64,000 bases of DNA. It comes from Yarrowia lipolytica. Its lineage: Eukaryota > Ascomycota > Dipodascomycetes > Dipodascales. The translations under genes were made by a program, and so were the position numbers. The notes under the pieces were generated by a model. It saw only the letters and a list, made by a program, of their open reading frames with translations, ran no database searches and was not told the DNA's origin. Location: assembly GCF_001761485.1 (NCBI RefSeq), contig NC_090771.1, positions 1,302,001 through 1,366,000 of the forward strand. The letters run 5' to 3'. Shown in pieces: positions 53,690 to 63,009 of this stretch (position 1 is its first letter; each line of letters starts with the position of its first letter).

Positions 53690-56308
53690 ATGGCTCTTGT
53701 CTCGAGCAACTTCGGCATTGCTCTTTTCACGCTCCTCGGGTCGCTGGCGATATGGTTGTCTTTTGCGCGATATCAGCTGGACGTAGACACGTGTGTGGTG
53801 CCACGAATGTGGGTGGCCTATTCTCCAATTGAGGGGCTTACAACTGAGCATTCTCGACTGGCTGAAAAGTACTCCTTGTACCTGGTGAAATCGACGCCCT
53901 ACGACATTCCGCTGCCGGTTCGACCCTCGGGTGTGCCTGTTTTGTTTGTGCCGGGAAACGCCGGCAGTTATAGACAGATTCGATCGATATCCGACACTTG
54001 TCGAGAACTGAACGAACAGTATGGCGGCTCTGAAATCGACTTTTTTGCGCTGGATTTCAACGAGGCATACTCGGCACTGCATGGCCGCACGCTTCTGGAC
54101 CAAGCAGAATACCTGAACGACGCTATCAACTACATTTTGCAAATGTACAGAGATAACGGAAAGGATGTGTCTTCTGTGATGCTTCTAGGACACTCTATGG
54201 GAGGAGTGGTATCTAGACTGGCCATCAGTTTGGACAACTACAAGCCTGGAACTGTCACCACCATTTTTACCTTGGCTTCTCCCCATCTCGTTCCCCCAGC
54301 TACCTTTGATGGAGACATTCAAAAAGTGTACAACCGAATGAACGACTTCTGGCGGTCAAACTACGCTGATTCGGACAACAACTCGCTGAGTGACATGACT
54401 GTGCTTTCCATCGCTGGCGGAAAACGAGATACCATGGTGCCAAGTGACTACATTAGCTTGGATTCCGTTGTACCTTCTTCCCATGGACTATCGACTTTTT
54501 CCAACTCGATCAACCGTGTGTGGACAGGCATTGATCACGATGCAATGATGTGGTGTCATCAACTGCGACGCCAGATTGCCATTGCTCTTATGAACGTGAT
54601 TGATCGGGATGTGAATGGTAGAATGGAGGTGTTTCGAAAGGTGTTTAGTGGCACGCAGACACTTTCAGATGCAGAGGAAGACTTTGAGGATGTGGAGGTG
54701 ACTCCCGTGAAACATGGACTACACCAGAAACTAGAATCAGGCTGGTATTATGGGGAAAACGTCCAGGTTATGACGACACATACGGTAAACCAGGAGTCTG
54801 CTTTTGAAAGCTACGAAATGTCTTCTGGATCTCTTCTCAGAGCTTTCGAATGTCGCTCCAAGTCTGGATCTTCGTTCAAAGGATGCAGAAAGATCTTCCC
54901 TTTGCTTGTCCCTGGAAGCAATGACGCTGTTATTGCCTTCGCTGAAACTGAACATTACCTTCTTTTGGATGTTTCTTCTTCTTCAGACTGGATCTCCATC
55001 GATCAGGTGTCTCAGAAGAGCGCTAGCTTCGACTTTGTCACCGGAGCTACAATCTCCACTTCCAATACCATCTCCACTGATATTTCCTTCCCCAAATTGA
55101 CTTCTGGACTCGTTTCTTACAAGGTCAGTGTCTCGAAGGGAGTGCAGCTTGTTCGACAATACGTTCAACAAAATTCTAGTCGAGTATACGACTCTAAGTA
55201 CCTTGTGCCTCACAACGGGGTAGTTGACGTATCGTTCCATGGAGATGTCCCCTTTGTTCCTTATTTTCAGTCATCTCCTCTTCATCTACAGGTCTTTGGA
55301 GGGGGTCATGTGACTATCCGGGTGGACTGGATCGGTTCTCTGGGTAACCTATTTATGCGGTATCGCATTCTCTTCATTTCTCTTCCTTCTGCTATCTTGT
55401 ATGCAATCTTTTTGGTACAGTTCCATGCAGGTACTGCCAGGTTTCTGTCTCTTCGACAAAGTACAAGTATCTTTATTAACCGTTACCTACTTACTTCATG
55501 CTTGGCTGGGTCTGGTATTGCCTATTTGACGGGACTTTCACAAGTCAGAGACTTTCTACATCTCATTCAGATCCCTATTACCAAGACCTTTGCCGTTGAC
55601 CCTTCATACACTAAGAACGACTTGTTTTTAGGACTCAGCGGAGTCTCTGGGACAGTTCTGGCACCTATCTTCACTGTCTTCTCCACCGGTATGGTTGTTT
55701 TGATCACAGAACTGGTCATGGGATTGACTTCTCTTCTGTCCTTCTGTTTCAAAAGCACTACAACTGCCCAGTCAGAGTCAGAATCAGGCGACCCTATCAG
55801 CGATCTTTTACACAAGAGAACTGTTTTTGTGGCTGTCATTTCTGTTCTGGTTCTGCTGTTCTTTCCCTACCAGCTGGCCTTTACTCTGGCCACTGTGGCT
55901 CTTCTGGTGATGACTGCGTACTTCAAGTCCAACAAAGCTCCGCAGGAACAATCATTCAACAACTACATTTCCACCATCTGTGTTCTCATGACTTGGACAT
56001 GTATCATAAATGCTCCTGTGCTGGCAGTCTGGATTCAGGGCATTGTTGTTCAGCGATCAATGACCTTTTCTTCCCATCACAACCTCGTTTCCATTCTCCC
56101 CACACTGCTGTTTGTGGAAAACCTATCCTTCAGGCGTATTCCCAGTGGTTCTTCCATCACTTCTCTCTTGTTGGCATACACCAGTCTGCACTGTTTGTTC
56201 TATGGAATGATGCAGGCATTCATGATCCACCATGGATTCAACCTGTTGGCCACCTGGCTCCTTTGCATGTCCTACAAAAAGGTCTTTTTCAAGTCCAAGC
56301 ATGAGTAA
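53690..56308 (+). CDS. BST1: GPI inositol-deacylase Bst1 (PGAP1 family)
   Basis: An ER membrane hydrolase that removes the acyl chain from the inositol of GPI anchors, required for efficient ER exit and quality control of GPI proteins. The product is 872 residues, somewhat shorter than the S. cerevisiae enzyme (about 1029). A membrane anchor lies near the N-terminus (about 9-27). The lipase-like domain has the oxyanion loop FVPGNAGSYRQIRS at about 84-97 and the nucleophile elbow LLGHSMGG, with Ser169 as the likely catalytic residue. A long luminal domain follows, then about eight hydrophobic helices from residue 550 to the end. The gene is relevant to maturation of the GPI-anchored protein at 20953 only in the general sense that all GPI proteins use it. 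Confidence 0.94.
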   Translation: MALVSSNFGIALFTLLGSLAIWLSFARYQLDVDTCVVPRMWVAYSPIEGLTTEHSRLAEKYSLYLVKSTPYDIPLPVRPSGVPVLFVPGNAGSYRQIRSISDTCRELNEQYGGSEIDFFALDFNEAYSALHGRTLLDQAEYLNDAINYILQMYRDNGKDVSSVMLLGHSMGGVVSRLAISLDNYKPGTVTTIFTLASPHLVPPATFDGDIQKVYNRMNDFWRSNYADSDNNSLSDMTVLSIAGGKRDTMVPSDYISLDSVVPSSHGLSTFSNSINRVWTGIDHDAMMWCHQLRRQIAIALMNVIDRDVNGRMEVFRKVFSGTQTLSDAEEDFEDVEVTPVKHGLHQKLESGWYYGENVQVMTTHTVNQESAFESYEMSSGSLLRAFECRSKSGSSFKGCRKIFPLLVPGSNDAVIAFAETEHYLLLDVSSSSDWISIDQVSQKSASFDFVTGATISTSNTISTDISFPKLTSGLVSYKVSVSKGVQLVRQYVQQNSSRVYDSKYLVPHNGVVDVSFHGDVPFVPYFQSSPLHLQVFGGGHVTIRVDWIGSLGNLFMRYRILFISLPSAILYAIFLVQFHAGTARFLSLRQSTSIFINRYLLTSCLAGSGIAYLTGLSQVRDFLHLIQIPITKTFAVDPSYTKNDLFLGLSGVSGTVLAPIFTVFSTGMVVLITELVMGLTSLLSFCFKSTTTAQSESESGDPISDLLHKRTVFVAVISVLVLLFFPYQLAFTLATVALLVMTAYFKSNKAPQEQSFNNYISTICVLMTWTCIINAPVLAVWIQGIVVQRSMTFSSHHNLVSILPTLLFVENLSFRRIPSGSSITSLLLAYTSLHCLFYGMMQAFMIHHGFNLLATWLLCMSYKKVFFKSKHE

Positions 56309-56648
56309 CCAAATCGATGAAACAAGTGGAGTGCGAAGAGGGTGACTATAAGTAGTGAGTGCAGTAGCTACTTTAGTGAGCTGGGAGCCTTGGGTCTAAA
56401 AGTGGCAAGTAAAAGAGTCTTAGACGGGTGTAAACGTATGATAAGTTCTATAACCAGTTCAATTTCCTGTAACTATTCGGTATCCCTATAATTCCACAAA
56501 TATATGTCATATTCCTCTCCCCATATTGCCCTTCGCTTACATAATCATCCGATTAAACTCTGAGTTTATTTGAAAAAAATCCTGTGGGTGCATGATCAAG
56601 TTTTCAGTTTGGACTTTTTATACCACAATTCACTAAAAGCACAGCACA
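56309..56648. other. Intergenic spacer, MPP10 promoter
   Basis: 340 bases between two + genes. A TTTTTATA element lies about 33 bases before the MPP10 ATG. Nothing else was identified. Confidence 0.4.
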
Positions 56649-58574
56649 ATGTCTGGAATTCCCACGATTGTGACGTTGGACGAGCCGCTGAGCGTGTTGG
56701 CCGTGCCCGATTCTGAGCTCAAGAAGCAGGCTCTTGCCAAGGTCAAGGAGGCGCTGGACCCTCTCTCAGAGCAGTACTCGGTGCTTGATCAGATTCATGT
56801 TCAGGATATGGATGCTGAGATGGTCTGGGCTCAGGCCAAGATGGTTATCGATGGCGTTTGTGATAAGATGATTGGCGAGGTGTTTCCCAAGTACGGCAAG
56901 ATCCAGCCCGACAGCGAGCAAGAAGATGAGGAAGAGGAGAGTGACGACGAGAGCCAGTATGAGAGCGCTCAGGAGGAGGTTCCTGGAGAGGAGGTTGTTG
57001 GCGAGGAGGAGGATGAGGGAGTTGACGTCTTTGACGATGGCGACGAGGACGACGAGGACGATACTGAGGAGGACAACGAAGGCAGCGATGTTGATATGGA
57101 CATGGATAATCTTGTTGATGATTATGAAGATGAGGAAGAAAAGGAAGACGACGACGAGGAAGAGGAGGAGGAGGAGGAGGAGGAAGACGATTCTGGAGGG
57201 GAAGAAAAGCCCGATAAATTCGGTCTCAATGATGGCTTCTTCGATATCGACAAGTTCAACAAGCAGATCATGGCCATGGAGGCTGACAACTTTGGAGAAG
57301 ACGGACCCGACTTTGATTGGAACAAAGAGCTCGGCGAGCAGAGCGACGACTCGGTCGACGATATCAAGTACGACGACTTTTTCGGCAAGGCCAAGTTTGA
57401 CAAGAAGCTGCAGTACGAGCAGCGGGTTGCCAAGCGACAAAAGCTTGCCGAACAGGCTCTGGAGAACAAGGATGAGGAGTCTGACGATGAGTCTGACAAC
57501 GAGGCCGGTTCTGACGACAACGAAGCTGACTTCGACATGGAGGGATCTGGGGACGAAAACGAATACGAGGACATGATCAACTCTGTTAAGAAGGATCTGT
57601 TCGAGGAAGATATTGCCGAAGACACCCCCGAGCATCTGTCGACGTTTGAGAAACAGCAACGGGAAATCATGAAGCAGATTGCCCAGTACGAGAAGGAAAA
57701 CGTGGGCGAAAAGAAGTGGACCCTTAAGGGAGAGGCTCGAGCAGCCCAGCGAACTAAGGACTCGCTGCTGGAGGAGGATCTGGACTTTGAGCGGGGAGCT
57801 AAACCTGTTCCGGTCATGACCCAGGCCGTCACCGAGTCGCTGGAAGACATGATCAAGGCCCGAATCAAGAGCGGCCAGTTTGATGACCTTCCGCGACGTT
57901 TCTTTGACGACCTGCCTCAGTTCAAGAAGAGCAAGCTCATCGAGGTCTCTGAGCAAAAGTCGCAAAAGTCTCTGGCTGATCTGTACGAGGCTGAGGCTAT
58001 GGGAGAGACCGAACCATCGACGACGAACGAGCCCCCTAACGAAATGCGAGACGCTGCCCATCGAGAAATCGAAGACCTATACGCCGACGTTGCCTACACC
58101 CTCGATTCTCTGTCATCTTGGACCTACAAGCCCAAACCCACTAAATCCATCCAGATTGTCACCAACGCTCCTGCCATCTCCATGGAGGAGGCCCAGCCCC
58201 AGGCTCTGGCCCAGGAGGAACAGCTGGCTCCCCAGGAGGTTTACAAGCCCGAGGTTGCCGATAAGAGAGAGCGACTGGCTGGCTCGACTGGCCTTCCTCA
58301 GACCAAGGCTGAGATGACCCGAGAAGAGCGAAAGCGAGCCAAGAAGAAGGAGAAGATTGCCCGAGGAAAGCAGTTGGCAGAGAAGGAGGAGCGACAGCGA
58401 TCTCTTGCGGTGCATTCCAAGGAGGGCGATGCCAAGGGCTCCAAGGCCCAGGTCATGGAGACTCTGAAGCAGGGTAATGTTACGGTGATTGGAAAGAGAG
58501 GCGAGAAGAGAGGACTAGATGGAAAGCTGAAGAGGGATCAGAAAGCCAAGGATGGTTACAGTCTGAAACTGTGA
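56649..58574 (+). CDS. MPP10: U3 snoRNP protein Mpp10 (small-subunit processome)
   Basis: Mpp10 forms a complex with Imp3 and Imp4 and is needed for early cleavages of pre-18S rRNA in the nucleolus. The product is 641 residues. The N-terminus is helical, followed by a long acidic block (about 95-190) nearly all Asp and Glu. The family core comes next: KFGLNDGFFDIDKFNKQ, DDIKYDDFFGKAKFDKK, and LSTFEKQQREIMKQIAQYEK leading to WTLKGEARAAQRTKDSLLEE. A C-terminal region (DLPRRFFDDLPQFKKSKL, LYADVAYTLDSLSSWTYKPK) and a Lys-rich nucleolar tail close the protein. Every block known for Mpp10 is present in the right order. Confidence 0.95.
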   Translation: MSGIPTIVTLDEPLSVLAVPDSELKKQALAKVKEALDPLSEQYSVLDQIHVQDMDAEMVWAQAKMVIDGVCDKMIGEVFPKYGKIQPDSEQEDEEEESDDESQYESAQEEVPGEEVVGEEEDEGVDVFDDGDEDDEDDTEEDNEGSDVDMDMDNLVDDYEDEEEKEDDDEEEEEEEEEEDDSGGEEKPDKFGLNDGFFDIDKFNKQIMAMEADNFGEDGPDFDWNKELGEQSDDSVDDIKYDDFFGKAKFDKKLQYEQRVAKRQKLAEQALENKDEESDDESDNEAGSDDNEADFDMEGSGDENEYEDMINSVKKDLFEEDIAEDTPEHLSTFEKQQREIMKQIAQYEKENVGEKKWTLKGEARAAQRTKDSLLEEDLDFERGAKPVPVMTQAVTESLEDMIKARIKSGQFDDLPRRFFDDLPQFKKSKLIEVSEQKSQKSLADLYEAEAMGETEPSTTNEPPNEMRDAAHREIEDLYADVAYTLDSLSSWTYKPKPTKSIQIVTNAPAISMEEAQPQALAQEEQLAPQEVYKPEVADKRERLAGSTGLPQTKAEMTREERKRAKKKEKIARGKQLAEKEERQRSLAVHSKEGDAKGSKAQVMETLKQGNVTVIGKRGEKRGLDGKLKRDQKAKDGYSLKL

Positions 58575-59406
58575 TCGAAGCGAACAAAAAGTCCAGTTAC
58601 AAATTATATAATTGATAGAGCATGTTTATTGAATGGCTGTAGGTAGAAGAGTTACGTATTTTTGAATATGGGTAATTACAAGAGCATACACAGCTGATGA
58701 CGACCAACCTTGCCCTTGGAGTTTCCAATACTATGAAACACAGGTTATTCCCTGGAGTTTACACACCAGCCACGATCGATGTTCTAGTATGAAACCATTC
58801 TGTCGTGTGTCTAACACTCTTCGTCTATCAACGCCCGAGACAAGCTGAAACACAGACGACCTCGTTGAACGCACCCCATTTACACGCTTCCAAAGCCGAT
58901 TCAGAGATCTACTTGGGATTTTTGGTGCTCCGGTTACCCGTTGCTGTCCGTGTATCGGTTTACTGTTTCTTACCCATCTCATCCCTTCAGGCAAGTCCAA
59001 CGGGACCCCTGCTTATGTCCGACTACTTCCGACGATAGAGCAGCAAGAGTAAGGATATGGGGTTGTTGTACGACGGGAATGTTGCGTAGCTATTTTCAGG
59101 GGGTGTAAGGTGGTGCAAGGGGTCGAGGGACGACCCTCCGAGACAACTATTGTTGCACATTCAATTACCGGAAACAGAAAGTACAGGAACAGGCACACCA
59201 TTCCAATCACCCTGCAACAAGGCGATTGCAGATACCCCCTTTCTTCCATTTCGAGCTTTCCAGATCCCTTCAAGTCCTCTCTGACCAAAGAGGTAAGCGG
59301 ACCTTACCGAAAGATATCCTGTTACTGCCTAGGGGGACCACCACACCTTCATTATATAAATGAGCCGTCTTCCAGAGTCTTCATTCACCATCCACTTCTG
59401 TCACTA
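58575..59406. other. Intergenic region, promoter of the first secreted-protein gene
   Basis: 832 bases. A clear TATA box (TATATAAA) lies at 59353-59360. A GTAAGC occurs near 59292, but no CTAAC-type acceptor follows before the ATG, so I do not propose a 5' UTR intron. Confidence 0.5.
59353..59360 (+). promoter_or_regulatory. TATA box of the first secreted-protein gene
   Basis: TATATAAA is 54 bases before the ATG at 59407, in an otherwise GC-balanced promoter, which suggests a strongly regulated gene. Confidence 0.65.
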
Positions 59407-60744
59407 ATGAAACTGTCCAACCCCACCCTTATCGCCATTCTGGGCACCCTGGTGTCTGCTGCTCCCGTCGACGTGGAGGTAGAGTCCCCCGAGTCTCGGT
59501 ACTCCAACTACGCCTACCCTTCCTCGGACTACCACTACTCCATGGAGGCTGCCAATGAGAACCACCCCACTCTCCACCACCGACAGATCTACCAGCGAAA
59601 CGGCCATCTGTACGTTGGAGGTAACCCCCAGGGGTACTCTGAGGATGGTCAGCCCGCCGACTGGCCCTGGAACCCTGCCCACAAGGATCTCAAGGTTGCC
59701 AACCAGAACCGACCGTTCGTGGTTTTCATCGACTCCCAGGGCAACCTGAACGCCGAGAACGACGATGATTCCGAGCAATACCACATCACGATCGATCCCT
59801 CCACCTCGGCGATGCGAATCAACGTTGGCGACTCGCCCAGCCATACTTCGGACCGACATTGGGGTGTGGATCGAACCTTCAACCAGATGTCCACTGCCCG
59901 ACGTAACTTCAAGACGGACCAGTCGGACGCCATTGCCTATGCCTGTGTCATCAACCGAAGCCCCGACCAGCGATGGCAGGCAGCCCGAAACCCCACCTAC
60001 GATCAGAAGTACGAGGACATTCAGTCTGAGGAATCTGAGGCCGAGGTCGGTGATGCCACCAAGGAGTTCAGCTACACAGAGACCAACAAGAAGCAGATCT
60101 GGTACAAGGAGACGGACGTTGATTCTCCTCCCTCAGACACTAAATACACTCCTCCTCAGTATTCTGCGCCTCCTAACAACGAGTACAAGACTCGGCCAGC
60201 CGTGGACCCCGAGTACCAGTTGTACATGTCGCCCGATACTCGATTTGCCTGTCCCAACGGCGAGCGAGCCATCACCGTCCAGCTCCAGGGTCGGGACCAG
60301 ACCGGCCACTCAATTCGAAACCCCTTTAGCCTTGTTGCCGATCGATCTTCTTCTCAGCTCGACGGCATGGTTGTCACGGTTGATCGAGATGGCCAGACAT
60401 GGCTCCAGAACACCTCCACTGCCAAGAGACGAGCTTTGTCCGCCAACATTGCTTTCCACGGTCAGCTGGTCGACGTCAACGAGAACAAGTTCATGTACGC
60501 TCACCCCGATAACCAGGCTCTGCGACTGGGTCAGGCCCATAACGTTGCCCAAGGCGCTGTTGCGTTTGGCGTGACTTCCAACGACTCTGGAAACGTGCTC
60601 ATGATGAACGACTCCGAGCGTGCTTTTGTGTGTCTGTCCAACCCCGATGCCCAGGGCTTCAAGCTCTTCTGGGGCAAAATTGACCAGGTGGTGTGTGCCG
60701 GAGGCGCTCCTACCGCCGTTCGACTGGTGGCCAAGTACGAGTAA
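59407..60744 (+). CDS. Secreted or cell-wall protein of unknown function (paralogue A)
   Basis: The first ATG gives 445 residues. The start is a signal peptide (MKLSNPTLIAILGTLVSAAP), probably cut after VSA or AAP. The mature protein is rich in Asn, Asp, Tyr and Gln with strongly biased, presumably highly expressed, codon use. There is no GPI signal or membrane helix. Two similar-looking beta-rich halves can be sensed, and only a few Cys are present. The C-terminal 150 residues (PFSLVADR, NIAFHGQLVDVNENKFMYA, VLMMNDSERAFVCLS) align with the same part of the gene at 62107, so the two are diverged paralogues. I do not recognise a named family. A wall-associated or extracellular structural role is an inference from the signal peptide and composition. 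Confidence 0.75.
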   Translation: MKLSNPTLIAILGTLVSAAPVDVEVESPESRYSNYAYPSSDYHYSMEAANENHPTLHHRQIYQRNGHLYVGGNPQGYSEDGQPADWPWNPAHKDLKVANQNRPFVVFIDSQGNLNAENDDDSEQYHITIDPSTSAMRINVGDSPSHTSDRHWGVDRTFNQMSTARRNFKTDQSDAIAYACVINRSPDQRWQAARNPTYDQKYEDIQSEESEAEVGDATKEFSYTETNKKQIWYKETDVDSPPSDTKYTPPQYSAPPNNEYKTRPAVDPEYQLYMSPDTRFACPNGERAITVQLQGRDQTGHSIRNPFSLVADRSSSQLDGMVVTVDRDGQTWLQNTSTAKRRALSANIAFHGQLVDVNENKFMYAHPDNQALRLGQAHNVAQGAVAFGVTSNDSGNVLMMNDSERAFVCLSNPDAQGFKLFWGKIDQVVCAGGAPTAVRLVAKYE

Positions 60745-62106
60745 TCTGGTGCGAGTAGATTAATACTCTGATGTTTCGATTCCTGGGAGTTTTTCTGTGA
60801 CAACAATATCGGTTTTTATCCCCTTTAGTTTAATGTGATTTGTAGTATGATAAGTGGAAGGAGATGGTGGAGGGAGAATGGGTGTGGAGTGCACTGGAAT
60901 AGATGCTACCTTGTAGTAGCAGAGTTGTCATTGACGAAAGAATGAGTAGACGGTTAGAACGTATGGGTAGTCATTTGTATCACTCAGTATCATGTCCCAT
61001 GTCCTTTGGTGGTATCCCTTTGTTATTGATGATATTTTAGTGAGTGGTGTGTAAGAAAGTATCAGTTCTGAGGCTCCACTTCGAGTTACAGTATCTACAA
61101 GCATTTTGTTGAACAATAGTTGAAGAAAGTGGAGCTAACAAGTCTCCCTAAAATAGTAATATTTCATATTTTTATCACTTTAATCGGTACTTGAAGATCT
61201 ATTAATCACCGCGAAAAACAAATAAATACAGATATATCCCCTCAGTTGTTCGACTTTACCAGAAATCGATTTCGACAATGCCCAACTTCCCATCAGACTT
61301 CTCTTTTGTTGAAACTTACTTGGCCAGTTATCTGTCCATAACAGTTTTAAACTAGTCACTCAACACTTTCTGAATCCTTTCTGAACCACATTTATCGACC
61401 AGATGTGTGTATGAAACCGGTATAAAACTACAGCACCACGATACAGATATACGAACCACCCACTTACCATTCCCTACTTGCGCCCACGCCAACCATCTCC
61501 ATGCACAAGTCAGCTGCTACATGTTTCAAGTACCTCTGACGTCATGTCAACTCTAAGCAGAGGGGTGAGTGAAACATGGGGTGACTGGAGGGGATGGTGG
61601 ACGTGATCTGAAGCTGAATTGGACTCGAGGAGTACTTCCAAATGTGCTCGAATGCCCGTAACCTACCTACATTCCAGCAGCTACAATGTCGCTCCACCTG
61701 CTATTTCAATCTCTATAAAACTTCCTTGTTGATACTTGCACTCGTCCACTTGCCACTATACACCCCTTTCAAACTTAGTCGTCTTTGAGTGCATTTTTGA
61801 AAGGTGCCTAAATCCACGAAAAAAGGCGTTTGAGAGCTGATTGCCGGGAAATTTAAACATTTCGTGTCATACATTTGATTCGCAAATACTCCATCCCTCT
61901 ATCATCTCTATTACCCCGTCCAAACCTCCCCCTTTTCCCGTCGTCAAGGCCATTTTTAAACATGCATTGAACCCTACAGAGTGCAGGAACCATGCTTATC
62001 CGAGCACACACACAGCAATATTGTACAACCATGTGGATGTACAGGTATAAGTATATATAGATGTATATATATAGATGAAGATCCTCCGAAACTCTTCTTC
62101 AACACC
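60745..62106. other. Intergenic region between the two secreted-protein genes
   Basis: About 1.36 kb without coding-like frames. TATATATA sequences at 62052-62072 are probably the core promoter of the second gene. The rest shows only short repeats. Confidence 0.5.
62052..62072 (+). promoter_or_regulatory. TATA-rich core promoter of the second secreted-protein gene
   Basis: Two TATATATA-type elements lie 35-55 bases upstream of the ATG at 62107. They are closer to the ATG than usual, so the leader would be very short. Confidence 0.45.
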
Positions 62107-63009
62107 ATGCTTTTCACCAATCTCGTCCTCGCAGCTCTGGCGGTTGCTGCTCCTGTTGCCCAGACAGCAGACTCAACCGCAGATATCTCTAAACAGCCCA
62201 AGTACAAGTACCCCGAGTCCGACTTCTACTTCAATCTGATTTCCGACGATGGGCAAGTCACCGTCAACTCGAGTGGCCTGACACTGGGATACACCGGCAA
62301 GGACACTTCGGCCTCTGGAAACGAGTTCAACATTGATGACGACGGGTTCCTCAACTACAACAACAAGGAGTACGTCTACAGCGGCCACATTGCATTCGAC
62401 CATACCAACAAGGCCGTTCTGGTGCCTGGAAAGGGTAATCCTGACAACAAGAGCGACTCTTCCCCCTTTTCTGTCAACGACGCCTTTGGAAAGAACCTCC
62501 TAGCCTTCGACTCTTACCCCGTAGCCTGGGGATGTCCTGGCTTCAACGGCACCTATGATATCTACAGATACGGTTGCGGCAGTAACTGTCCAAAGAACGA
62601 AAAGGGAGACGACAAGGGTATCGCCAAGCCTCTGTTTGTGAACGAGCTGCCCGGATACTCGTACCGAAGGCCCTTTGCTCTCGAGAGCCAGGACATGTTG
62701 CAGCTTGCTGTGGTAGATGATGGTATCGAGGCGCAACATGGAAACTTCTCCAAATGGAACCTGGCTTACAATGGTCAACTGGTGGAGCTTGGAAGCAGTC
62801 GATTCGTCAAGGTCGACGACCAGGGAAAGTTCACTCTGACTGCTCCTAACGATATTGGAGCTGCTTCTACCGGTTTCATGAAAGTCGGAGATAAGTTGAT
62901 GTACAACACCAACGATGGCTTCCACCTGGAGACCATTGGTGACCAGCTGTATTCTGTTTATGCTGACGGAGACGACCATCTCAAGATCGTGGAGATTCTG
63001 AGACACTAA
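62107..63009 (+). CDS. Secreted protein of unknown function (paralogue B)
   Basis: The first ATG gives 300 residues. A signal peptide (MLFTNLVLAALAVAAPVAQ) precedes a beta-rich mature protein with potential N-glycosylation sites (NSS, NGT, NFS) and three Cys in a short central patch (WGCPGFNGTYDIYRYGCGSN). There is no GPI signal. The second half (PFALESQDM, NLAYNGQLVELGSSRFVKV, KLMYNTNDGFHLE) parallels that of the gene at 59407, which lies 1.36 kb upstream on the same strand. The central GFLNYNNKEYVYSG style recalls small fungal secreted wall proteins, but I cannot assign a family. Confidence 0.72.
   Translation: MLFTNLVLAALAVAAPVAQTADSTADISKQPKYKYPESDFYFNLISDDGQVTVNSSGLTLGYTGKDTSASGNEFNIDDDGFLNYNNKEYVYSGHIAFDHTNKAVLVPGKGNPDNKSDSSPFSVNDAFGKNLLAFDSYPVAWGCPGFNGTYDIYRYGCGSNCPKNEKGDDKGIAKPLFVNELPGYSYRRPFALESQDMLQLAVVDDGIEAQHGNFSKWNLAYNGQLVELGSSRFVKVDDQGKFTLTAPNDIGAASTGFMKVGDKLMYNTNDGFHLETIGDQLYSVYADGDDHLKIVEILRH

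Noticed and set aside
56766-58061. A 431-codon minus frame opposite MPP10
   Set aside because: Antisense of the GAG/GAC-rich acidic region reads as Leu/Val-rich sequence. MPP10 motifs settle the true strand.
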